From Rubrivivax sp. (lineage in GTDB: Bacteria > Pseudomonadota > Gammaproteobacteria > Burkholderiales > Burkholderiaceae_C), in NCBI GenBank assembly GCA_016719535.1, contig JADJYX010000017.1, positions 62,001-126,000 on the forward strand: a DNA stretch of 64,000 nucleotides, given 5' to 3'. This document shows, piece by piece, positions 52,404 to 59,634 of the stretch; the first letter of the stretch is position 1; each line of letters begins with the position of its first letter. Below the pieces are notes generated by a model that saw only the letters and a list, made by a program, of their open reading frames with translations, did not search any database and was not told the origin of the DNA. Made by a program: the position numbers and the translations under genes.

Positions 52404-53336
52404 ATGGACAGCGACGCCGGCGTCGATGCGCTGTATGCCCAAACGCTGCGGCCACGGCTGCAGGCGCTGCAGCGGCGCGGGCGGCGCTGGTTGCATGCGT
52501 TCTTCGCGATGGCCTTCGCGCTGTGGGCGTTTGCGATCTGGGTGCTGTTCTGGGAACCCCTCTCGCCTTGGTGGCTGGTGCCGCCGGTGCTGCTGCTGAT
52601 CGCCACCGGCGCCGTCGCGATGGGCGAGATCACCGGCCTGGCCAGCGCCTACCGGCGCGAAGTGCTCGGCCCGCTGTATGCCTGCGCCTTCGATGCACAG
52701 CGCCACGACGCCGATGGCGGTCTGCCCGACGAGGTGCTGGAGCGTTCGGGGCTGTTTCCGCGCCTGTTCGGCCCGCAGCGCCGCGAGCTCTGCGACCGCC
52801 TCGAACTCGACCACCAGGGCGTGCCGCTGGTGCTGTGCGAGGCCGGCCTCTGGATCGTCGGCGACCAGCAGGACAACCGCCCCGACGAACCGCTGTTCAG
52901 CGGCACGCTGTTCGAGCTGCAGGCCCGCTTGCCGCTGGCTGAACCGGTGGTGCTGCTGTGCGGCCAGGTGCCGGCGCAGCCGATGCCGCCCGCGCTGCAG
53001 CTGGACCGCCTGCAACGCGTGAAGCCCGGCCACCCGGCGCTCGATGGCGCGGTCCAGGTGCTTTGCAACACGCCGTCGCAGGCCCGCGCGGCACTGCCGC
53101 TGCCGGTGGTGCAGGCGCTGGCGCGACATGTCCAGCAGCACCCGGGCCGCTGGCGCGTGGTGATCGACGGGCAAGGCATGGTGGGCGGCATCGAAGGCCC
53201 GCGCCTGACAGCGCGCCTGCACCCCAGAGTGCCGCTGCCCGATGCCGATGCGGCGCGCGCCCAGGTGCAGCGCGTACGCCAGGCGATCGGGCTCGTCGCC
53301 GCACTGACCGAGATGCGGCCGCTGGCGCCGCGCTGA
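52404..53336 (+). CDS. Membrane protein, possibly DUF3137-like
   Basis: A 310-residue protein with two membrane helices near the start (about 30-50 and 55-75, WWLVPPVLLLIATGAVAMGE), then a soluble domain: LERSGLFPRLFGPQRRELCD, LWIVGDQQDNRPDEPLFSGT and VVIDGQGMVGGIEGPRL. The order of two helices and a C-terminal beta-rich domain resembles DUF3137, but I am not sure. It ends the yaeQ-S9-aat-bpt run, 19 bases after bpt, where pyrD often sits in relatives. Role unknown. Its stop abuts the convergent Nudix-MBL stop. Confidence 0.7.
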   Translation: MDSDAGVDALYAQTLRPRLQALQRRGRRWLHAFFAMAFALWAFAIWVLFWEPLSPWWLVPPVLLLIATGAVAMGEITGLASAYRREVLGPLYACAFDAQRHDADGGLPDEVLERSGLFPRLFGPQRRELCDRLELDHQGVPLVLCEAGLWIVGDQQDNRPDEPLFSGTLFELQARLPLAEPVVLLCGQVPAQPMPPALQLDRLQRVKPGHPALDGAVQVLCNTPSQARAALPLPVVQALARHVQQHPGRWRVVIDGQGMVGGIEGPRLTARLHPRVPLPDADAARAQVQRVRQAIGLVAALTEMRPLAPR

Positions 53337-55013
53337 TCAGTCGGCGCCGGCCCAGCGCCAGCGGTCGTCGCCCTCGTCGGCCGCGCGGCCTTCGTCGCGC
53401 AGCTTCAGCAGGTGCGCCAGCAGCGAGCGCCGCGCCACCGGGTGCAGGCGCGGCGGCGTATCGGCATAGACCTCGGGCAGCAGCTCGTCCAGCGTGGCGC
53501 GGCCGCGCGGGCGCAGGGCGTCCACCACCTTGGCCTCGCGCCGCAGCCGGTGGGCGATGAGCGCGCGCAGCACCGCATGCGGCTGCGCCACCAGAAAGCC
53601 GTGGCCGGGCGCCAGCCATTCCAGGTCTTCGTCGAGCAGGGCCTGCAGGTTGCGCAGGTAGGCCGCCATGTCGCCGTCGGGCGGGTTGATGACCACCGTC
53701 GAGCCCTGCATCACGTGGTCGCCGGTGAAGAGCAGCTTCTCCTCCTCCAGCAGCCAGCACAGGTGGTTGGAGGCATGGCCGGGCGTGTGGATGGCGCGCA
53801 GCGTGGCACCGGCGCCCAGCGCCAGGCGCTCGCCATGGGCCGGCTCGCGCGCGGGCGCAAAGCTCGCATCCTGGCCTTGCGCGAAGGCCGGCCGCCGGCC
53901 CAGCACCTCGGCGCCGAAGGCCGCTGCCGCGGCCACGCAGCCGGGGCTGTGGTCGATGTGCGTGTGCGTGGCCAGCACCCAGCGCACGGGCCCCGGCGCC
54001 GCAGCCTGCAGCGCCGCCAGATGCCCGGGGTCGACCGGGCCGGGGTCGATCAAGGCCCAGGCGTTGGCCTGCGCATCGCCGACGAAATAGCTGTTGGTGC
54101 CGGGCCCGGTCATCATGCCCGGGTTGGGCGCGGTCACGCGCACGATGCGCGCCGACAGCCGCACCGCGCGCGCCGGCACCAGCTCGCACCAGGCGTCGTG
54201 CACCAGGCCATCGGGGTCGAGCTTGCAGACCTCGGCATAGGCCAGGTCGTCGGGCAGCACCACGGTCGGGCCCTTGCGGCCCAGGCAGCGCCGCGGCATC
54301 GTGCGCGGGATCGGCGAACCCTGCGCGGCGGCGGCGGCCATCGCCTCGGCCGTGCTGGCGAAGACCGACAGGTCGCGCAGCGTGCGCCGCGTCACCGGCA
54401 GCAGCTTGAGCTCGCGCGCCGGGTCCAGCGCCTGCGCCGGGGTCAGCCACATCAGCTCCTGCGCCTCGCCGAGGTCGGCCTCGGCCACCTGGCCGGCCGG
54501 CGCCGGCGCCATGAAGAAGCGGGTGTCGAAGCGCCTGGGCACACCCGGCGGCGTCAGCCAATGGCTCCAGCAGGCCAGCCGGCGCAGGTCCAGCCGCAGG
54601 TCCAGTGCGCGGCACATCTGCGCCAGCGTAGCGTCTCCGCGCTGCAGCCGGCCCCGCCAGTCGGCCCATGCCGCCTGCGGCTCGGCCGCGCGGCCGATGT
54701 CGTCGCAGGCCAGCAGCAGGCCGACCTCCTCGAAGGTCTCGCGCACCGCCGCCACCGCATAGTCGAGCAGACCGCGGCGCAGACCGTAACGCGCGCTCAG
54801 CGCGGCATCGGTGGCCCCGACCACGAAGCCATGCGCCTCGCGGTCGCCGGCCTCGAGCACACCACCGGGGAAGACGGCGGCGCGGCTGTGCTGGTCATGG
54901 TCGCGCTCGGGGCGCAGCAGCATCAGCACCTCCGGCCCGGCGGCGCCGTCGCGCAACAGCAGCAGCGACGCCGCCGTGCGCGCCCCCGGCGGCGGGGCGT
55001 AGTCCTCGCTCAT
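53337..55013 (-). CDS. Nudix hydrolase / metallo-beta-lactamase fusion
   Basis: A 558-residue two-domain protein. Residues 10-240 are a Nudix domain whose box is split: the Gly part FPGGVLEAGD (48-57) and the RETFEEVGLLL part (91-101) are separated by about 35 residues, as in NUDT19-type CoA diphosphatases. Residues 285-558 are a metallo-beta-lactamase fold with the HxHxDH metal motif at 350-355 (ATHTHIDHSPG), TPGHASNHLCW and FTGDHVMQG, close to LACTB2-like proteins. ATG 55013 overlaps the stop of the CaiB-type gene by 4 bases. A role in acyl-CoA housekeeping is an inference. Confidence 0.88.
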   Translation of the reverse strand: MSEDYAPPPGARTAASLLLLRDGAAGPEVLMLLRPERDHDQHSRAAVFPGGVLEAGDREAHGFVVGATDAALSARYGLRRGLLDYAVAAVRETFEEVGLLLACDDIGRAAEPQAAWADWRGRLQRGDATLAQMCRALDLRLDLRRLACWSHWLTPPGVPRRFDTRFFMAPAPAGQVAEADLGEAQELMWLTPAQALDPARELKLLPVTRRTLRDLSVFASTAEAMAAAAAQGSPIPRTMPRRCLGRKGPTVVLPDDLAYAEVCKLDPDGLVHDAWCELVPARAVRLSARIVRVTAPNPGMMTGPGTNSYFVGDAQANAWALIDPGPVDPGHLAALQAAAPGPVRWVLATHTHIDHSPGCVAAAAAFGAEVLGRRPAFAQGQDASFAPAREPAHGERLALGAGATLRAIHTPGHASNHLCWLLEEEKLLFTGDHVMQGSTVVINPPDGDMAAYLRNLQALLDEDLEWLAPGHGFLVAQPHAVLRALIAHRLRREAKVVDALRPRGRATLDELLPEVYADTPPRLHPVARRSLLAHLLKLRDEGRAADEGDDRWRWAGAD

Positions 55014-56170
55014 GCGCCCTCCCTGGCCTGCAAGGCGGCACCGTCGGCCAGCAGCGCATCGATGGCGGTTGCCGCCAGCCCGGCCTCGGCCAGCACGCTG
55101 CGCGTGTGCTCGCCCACGCGGGGTGCGGCGCGCGGCGGCGCGGGCACGCTGCGGTCGAAGCGCGGCGCCGGCGCCGGCTGCGCCACGCCATCGACATCGA
55201 CGAAGCCGCCGCGCGCCTGCGCATGGCGATGCCGCGGCGCCTCGTCGAAATCGAGCACCGGCGCGAAGCAGGCGTCGCTGCCCTCCAGCAGCGCGCACCA
55301 GTCGTCGCGCGTGCGGCCCATGAAGAGCGTGCCGATGGCCTGGCGCATCGCCGGCCATTCGCGGCGGTCGTACTGGCGCTGCACGAAGCGTTCGTCGAGG
55401 CCGGCGCAGCGCGCGAATTCGGCAAAGAATTTGGGCTCCAGCGGGGCCAGGCTGACCCAGCGGCCATCGGCGGTCTCGTAGGTGTCGTAGAAGGGCGCGC
55501 CGCCGTCCAGCAGGTTGTCGCCGCGCGGCCGGTCCCAGGCGCCGCTGGCGTGCAGGCCGTAGAAGATCGAGGCCAGCGAAGCGGCGCCGTCGACCATGGC
55601 GGCGTCCACCACCTGCCCGCGGCCCGAGCGCTGGCGCTCGTAGAGTGCCGCCAGCAGCCCGAACGCGAGGTAGAGCGCGCCGCCGCCATAGTCGCCCACC
55701 AGGTTCAGCGGCGGCACCGGCTTGCCGCCGTGCGCGCCGATGGCATGCAGCGCACCGGTGAGCGCGATGTAGTTGAGGTCGTGCCCGGCGGCATCGGCCA
55801 GCGGGCCGCTCTGGCCGAAGCCGGTCATGCGGCCGTAGACCAGTCGTGGGTTGCGGGCCTGGCAGTCGGCCGGGCCGAGGCCGAGCTTTTCGGTCACCCC
55901 GGGGCGAAAGCCCTCGATCAGCACGTCGGCGCCCGCGATCAGCGTCAGCACCGCCTCGCGGCCCGCGGGCGATTTCAGGTCCAGCGCCACCGAGCGCCGG
56001 TTGCGGCCGTTGACGTCGTGCTTCCTGGCCATCGGCACGCCCAGGCCGCTGGGTTCGGTGCGGTCCACGCGCACCACGTCGGCGCCCAGGTCGGCCAGCA
56101 GCATGGCGCACAACGGCCCGGGGCCGATGCTCGCCAGTTCGATCACTTTCAATCCGTGCAGCGGTCCCAT
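55010..56170 (-). CDS. CaiB/BaiF family protein, alpha-methylacyl-CoA racemase-like
   Basis: A 386-residue member of the CaiB/BaiF CoA-transferase superfamily. MGPLHGLKVIELASIGPGPL and DVVRVDRTEPSGLG open it; RNPRLVYGRMTGFGQSGPLA and GHDLNYIALTGALHAIG with NLVGDYGGGALYLAFG carry the His and Asp expected in alpha-methylacyl-CoA racemase rather than the transferase Asp. It probably epimerises 2-methylacyl-CoA. Its stop overlaps the start of the Nudix-MBL gene, so the two are coupled. Divergent from the EamA gene. Confidence 0.9.
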   Translation of the reverse strand: MGPLHGLKVIELASIGPGPLCAMLLADLGADVVRVDRTEPSGLGVPMARKHDVNGRNRRSVALDLKSPAGREAVLTLIAGADVLIEGFRPGVTEKLGLGPADCQARNPRLVYGRMTGFGQSGPLADAAGHDLNYIALTGALHAIGAHGGKPVPPLNLVGDYGGGALYLAFGLLAALYERQRSGRGQVVDAAMVDGAASLASIFYGLHASGAWDRPRGDNLLDGGAPFYDTYETADGRWVSLAPLEPKFFAEFARCAGLDERFVQRQYDRREWPAMRQAIGTLFMGRTRDDWCALLEGSDACFAPVLDFDEAPRHRHAQARGGFVDVDGVAQPAPAPRFDRSVPAPPRAAPRVGEHTRSVLAEAGLAATAIDALLADGAALQAREGA

Positions 56171-56250
56171 GGTCGGTGCTCGTCTCCCGTCGGCTGCGCC
56201 CCGATCGGCCGGGGCGATGCCGTGAGTGTGCCGCAGGCCAGAATCGGGCC

Positions 56251-57147
56251 ATGAATGCCGCCTGGATGATGGTCACCGCGTCGCTGCTGTTCGCGACCAT
56301 GAGCGTGTGCGTCAAGCTGGCCACCACGCAATACGGGGCCGGCGAGGTGGTGTTCTACCGCGGCCTCGTCGGCGCGCTGGCCATCGTGCTGCTGCAGCGC
56401 TCGCGCGGGGGTACGCTGCGCACGCCGGTGCCCGGCATGCAGATCGGTCGCAGCGCGGCCGGCGTGGCGGCGATGTGCCTGTGGTTCCATGCCCTGGGCG
56501 GCCTGCCGCTGGCCACGGCGACGACGCTGAACTACATGTCCTCGGTGTGGATGGCGCTGTTCCTGATCGGCGGCTCGATCATGTTCGGCGCGCGGCGGGT
56601 CAGCGGCCTGCTGGTGGCCGCCGTGCTGCTGGGCTTTGCCGGCGTGGCGCTGGTGCTGCGGCCTTCGCTCGACCCCACGCAGTTCTGGCATGCGCTGGCC
56701 GGGCTGCTGTCGGGCGTGCTGGCGGCGCTGGCCTACCTGCAGATCACGGCGCTGGGCCGCGCCGGCGAGCCCGAGGAACGCACGGTCTTCTACTTCAACC
56801 TCGGCAGCGTGTTGATCGGCGGCGCGCTCATGGCCTGGCAGGGCCCGGGCACGCACAGCCTGCGCGGCGCGCTGCTGCTGCTGGCCATCGGCGTGCTGGC
56901 GGTGGTGGCGCAGATGCTGATGACGCGTGCCTACACCGTGGGCAGCACGCTGGCCAATGCGGTGCTGCAATACCTGGGCATCCTGTTTGCCTATGTCTAC
57001 GGCGTGCTGCTGTTCGGCGAGGCCATCACCGCCACGGCGGCCCTGGGCATCGGCCTCATCATCGCCGCCGGGCTGATGGCCAGCCGCGTGCGCGCGCGCG
57101 CCCCCGAACCCGAGGACACGCGCGGCCGCCATCCGGGCGATGGTTGA
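56251..57147 (+). CDS. EamA/DMT family transporter
   Basis: A 298-residue inner-membrane protein with ten predicted helices in two EamA repeats: the first around FATMSVCVKLATTQYGAGEVVFYRG cut by GMQIGRSAAGVAAMCLW, the second from LAGLLSGVLAALAYLQITALGRAG to GVLLFGEAITATAALGIGLII. It likely exports a metabolite or amino acid. ATG 56251 is chosen; the longer frame from 56176 is Arg-rich and overlaps the upstream gene's start. Substrate unknown. Confidence 0.88.
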   Translation: MNAAWMMVTASLLFATMSVCVKLATTQYGAGEVVFYRGLVGALAIVLLQRSRGGTLRTPVPGMQIGRSAAGVAAMCLWFHALGGLPLATATTLNYMSSVWMALFLIGGSIMFGARRVSGLLVAAVLLGFAGVALVLRPSLDPTQFWHALAGLLSGVLAALAYLQITALGRAGEPEERTVFYFNLGSVLIGGALMAWQGPGTHSLRGALLLLAIGVLAVVAQMLMTRAYTVGSTLANAVLQYLGILFAYVYGVLLFGEAITATAALGIGLIIAAGLMASRVRARAPEPEDTRGRHPGDG

Positions 57148-57240
57148 CCAGGTGGCACCGTCAGGGAGCCGCGTCAGGTCGTATGCTCCGTACCGGACCC
57201 TGATCCGAGCGGCCGCGGGTGGCCGCCTGTGCCTCGACCG

Positions 57241-57254
57241 CCGGCGCGCGCCGG
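57241..57254. promoter_or_regulatory. Palindrome before the universal stress protein gene
   Basis: CCGGCGCGCGCCGG is a perfect 14-base palindrome in the leader of the stress-protein gene, ending 22 bases before ATG and just ahead of the GAAGGAGA ribosome-binding site. A second inverted repeat (GCGGCC / GGCCGC) lies at 57209-57226. They could be an operator or an RNA structure. Confidence 0.3.
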
Positions 57255-57276
57255 CATGACCCTCGAAGGAGACACC

Positions 57277-57711
57277 ATGTACAAGCGCATCCTCGTGCCC
57301 ACCGACGGCTCCGAGATCACCGCCAAGGCCGTGCAGACGGCGATCTCGCTGGCCCGGCTGTGCGGCGCCGAACTGGCGGCCATCGGCGTCAAGGAGCCGT
57401 TTCCCTACAGTGCGATCTCCGAGATGCAGCCGGTGCCGCCGCAGGAGTTCTACGACGCGCAGGAGCGCATCGCTGCCGGCAACGTGAAGGCCGTGACCGA
57501 TGCCGCCACGGCCGCGGGCGTCAAGGCCACGGGCCATACGGTGGAGGCGCTGCACCCGTGGGAGGCGATCCTCGACCACGCCAGGAACCAGGGTTGCGAC
57601 CTGGTGGTGATGGCCTCGCACGGCCGCCGCGGTGTGTCGGCGCTGCTGCTGGGCAGCGAGACGCAGAAGGTGCTGACGCACAGCGAGCTGCCGGTGCTGG
57701 TGGTGCGCTGA
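57277..57711 (+). CDS. Universal stress protein (UspA family)
   Basis: A 144-residue UspA-fold protein. It starts MYKRILVPTDGSEITAKAV and ends with the ATP-binding pattern G-x2-G-x9-G-S in SHGRRGVSALLLGSETQKVL, so it should bind ATP. AAGGAGA precedes ATG 57277 by 7 bases; longer in-frame starts lack this. The C-terminal LTHSELPVLVVR is standard. Confidence 0.93.
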   Translation: MYKRILVPTDGSEITAKAVQTAISLARLCGAELAAIGVKEPFPYSAISEMQPVPPQEFYDAQERIAAGNVKAVTDAATAAGVKATGHTVEALHPWEAILDHARNQGCDLVVMASHGRRGVSALLLGSETQKVLTHSELPVLVVR

Positions 57712-57724
57712 CAGCGCCGCGCTG

Positions 57725-57738
57725 CGCCGCCGGCGGCG
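57725..57738. terminator. Candidate hairpin between convergent usp and zip genes
   Basis: CGCCGCCGGCGGCG is palindromic, and flanking AGCGC and GCGCT can extend pairing, in the 43-base convergent spacer. It lacks a U-tract. Confidence 0.35.
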
Positions 57739-57754
57739 TGCGCTGGCAGCCTCT

Positions 57755-58546
57755 TCAGTGGCCGTGTCCCAGGTGCCCCATCTGGGATACGACCACCACC
57801 ACCACCAGCCCGGCCGCCATCCAGGCCAGCTGGCTGGCGGTGTCACGCCACGGCAGGCGCCGCTGCAGCTGCGGCATCAGGTCGGCCACCGCCACATAGA
57901 TGAAGCTGCTGGCCGCCACCACCAGCAGGTAGGGAAACAGCGCCTTCCAGGGCCCGACGACGAAGTAGCCCAGCACGCCGCCGGCCACCGCCGCCAGGCC
58001 CGACAGCGCGTTGTAGGCCAGTGCGCGCGCGCGGCTGAGGCCGGCGTTGAGCAGCACGATGTAGTCGCCGACCTCCTGCGGGATTTCGTGCGCCACCACC
58101 GCGGCCGCTGTCGCGATGCCCAGGTGCGTGTCCACCAGGAAGGCGGCGGCGATGATCACGCCGTCGCAGAAATTGTGGATGCTGTCGCCCAGCAGCACGC
58201 TCCAGCCGCCGCGGCCGGCCTGTTCGGCGTCGAAGCCATGGTGGTGGTGGTGGTGCGGGTCGTCGCCCTCGTGGTGGTGGCCGTGGCGATAGAGCTCGGC
58301 CTTCTCCAGCAGGAAGAAGGCCAGCAGGCCGCCAAGCAGCGTGGCAAACAGCGCCTGCGGCTCGGCGCCGCCCTCGAAGGCCTCGGGCAGCACCTGCAGC
58401 AGCGCGGTACCGAGCAGGATGCCGGTGGACAGGCTGACCAGGTTGCGCACCAGCCGCGCCAGCACCACCACGTTCACGGCAGCCGCGATGGCCACCGAAA
58501 GCAGCCCGCCGGCCAGGGTGGCAAGAACGATGTAGAGCAGGGTCAT
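57755..58546 (-). CDS. ZIP family metal transporter
   Basis: A 263-residue inner-membrane transporter with about eight helices, expected to import zinc or other divalent metals. The His-rich cytoplasmic loop is at about 90-105 (HGHHHEGDDPHHHHHHG), helix 4 has SIHNFCDGVIIAAAF and helix 5 has VVAHEIPQEVGDYIVLL, the two metal-site signatures. ATG 58546 begins right before the first helix; no Shine-Dalgarno is visible, but a strong hairpin lies 13 bases upstream. Confidence 0.92.
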   Translation of the reverse strand: MTLLYIVLATLAGGLLSVAIAAAVNVVVLARLVRNLVSLSTGILLGTALLQVLPEAFEGGAEPQALFATLLGGLLAFFLLEKAELYRHGHHHEGDDPHHHHHHGFDAEQAGRGGWSVLLGDSIHNFCDGVIIAAAFLVDTHLGIATAAAVVAHEIPQEVGDYIVLLNAGLSRARALAYNALSGLAAVAGGVLGYFVVGPWKALFPYLLVVAASSFIYVAVADLMPQLQRRLPWRDTASQLAWMAAGLVVVVVVSQMGHLGHGH

Positions 58547-58558
58547 GCTGCAAGCGCG

Positions 58559-58579
58559 AGCGCCCCGCGAGGGGGCGCT
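58559..58579 (-). terminator. Strong hairpin between the dienelactone hydrolase gene and zip
   Basis: AGCGCCCC and GGGGCGCT form a perfect 8-base stem with a 5-base loop. It is 80 bases after the hydrolase stop and 13 bases before the zip ATG on the same strand, so it could be a terminator or a structured leader of zip. Confidence 0.45.
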
Positions 58580-58659
58580 GCGAAGGATCGGCGCAGGGGC
58601 CACCAGGGCCCGACGCTTTCAGCCTAGCAGAGTTGTCAAGCGCGCCCCCGATGCGCCGT

Positions 58660-59550
58660 TCAAGTCCAGGATGGCCGCCCGCTCTCGGCCAGGTGGCGCC
58701 CGAACCAGGCCAGGCAGCGCTTCCAGCCGTCCTCGGCCGCCTCCCTGCGGTAGCTCGGCCGGTAGTCGGCGTGGAAGGCATGCGGCATGTCGGGATAGAG
58801 GACGATCTCCGAAGCGGTATTGCCGGCGGCCGCGAGCGCCTTGCGCATCGTGTCGACGGTGTCGTTCGGGATGCCGGTGTCGGCGCCGCCGTACAGGCCC
58901 AGCACCGGCGCCTTGATGGCCGCCGCCAGGTCGACCGGGTGGCGGGGCTGCAGCGGGTTCGAGGCCCCCACCAGGCGCCCGTACCAGGCCACGCCGGCCT
59001 TCACCGCCGGGTTGTGCGCCGCATACAGCCAGGTGATGCGCCCGCCCCAGCAGAAGCCGGTGACGCCCAGCTTGTCGGCCGCGGCGCCCTGCCCTCTGGC
59101 CCAGGCGACCGTGGCGTCGAGGTCCTTCATCACCTGCTCGTCGGGCACCTTGCTGATCACGTCGGCCATCAGCCTGGCGATCTCGCCGTAGCTGCCGGCG
59201 TCGCCCTGGCGCACGAAGAGCTCGGGCGCGATCGCAAAATAACCGGCCTTGGCGAAGCGGCGCGCCACGTCGGCGATGTGCTCGTGCACGCCGAAGATCT
59301 CGCTGATCACCAGCACCACCGGCGCGTTGGCCTTGCCCGCCGGTGCGGCACGGTAGGCGGGCAGCTTGAAGTCGCCCACGGGGATGGTCACCTCACCGGC
59401 CACCAGGCCGTCGGTGCCGGTCTTGAGGGTGGTCTGCGCCACCACCGGCAGCACGGCGGCGGCAAAACCGCTGCCGACCGAGGTGCGCACGAAGGCACGG
59501 CGCGAGAAGTCGCGGCCGGGAACGAGGCTGTCGAGTTCGGGCTGGATCAA
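58660..59550 (-). CDS. Exported dienelactone hydrolase family protein
   Basis: A 296-residue alpha/beta hydrolase of the dienelactone hydrolase type. The N-terminus has a Tat-like signal (SRRAFVRTSVGSGFAAAVLP), so export in folded form is likely. The core has VLVISEIFGVHEHIADVARR, nucleophile Cys in VTGFCWGGRITWLYA, LGLYGGADTGIP and His in PDMPHAFHADY. TTG 59550 is the start because AGGAGA lies 6 bases before it and no ATG is available. Substrate unknown. Confidence 0.9.
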   Translation of the reverse strand: MIQPELDSLVPGRDFSRRAFVRTSVGSGFAAAVLPVVAQTTLKTGTDGLVAGEVTIPVGDFKLPAYRAAPAGKANAPVVLVISEIFGVHEHIADVARRFAKAGYFAIAPELFVRQGDAGSYGEIARLMADVISKVPDEQVMKDLDATVAWARGQGAAADKLGVTGFCWGGRITWLYAAHNPAVKAGVAWYGRLVGASNPLQPRHPVDLAAAIKAPVLGLYGGADTGIPNDTVDTMRKALAAAGNTASEIVLYPDMPHAFHADYRPSYRREAAEDGWKRCLAWFGRHLAESGRPSWT

Positions 59551-59562
59551 GCGTTGTCTCCT
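59548..59562 (-). promoter_or_regulatory. Ribosome-binding site that fixes a TTG start
   Basis: The minus strand reads AGGAGACAACGCTTG: a strong AGGAGA, six bases, then TTG. The frame beyond TTG is the signal peptide, and no ATG lies between here and the mature part. Confidence 0.7.
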
Positions 59563-59583
59563 GGGGGTCGATGAAGGGCGCGG

Positions 59584-59589
59584 ATTGTA
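59584..59589 (-). promoter_or_regulatory. Candidate -10 box for the dienelactone hydrolase gene
   Basis: TACAAT on the minus strand, 34 bases upstream of the TTG start, in the divergent spacer with the Ppx/GppA gene. No clear -35. Confidence 0.35.
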
Positions 59590-59634
59590 GGAAGGCCGCC
59601 ACGGTGGCGTCGGAGCACCCGGCACAATGCCCGC

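Noticed and set aside
58200..58290. Repeated GTG/GGTGGT tract as a microsatellite
   Set aside because: It encodes the His-rich metal loop of the ZIP transporter on the minus strand.
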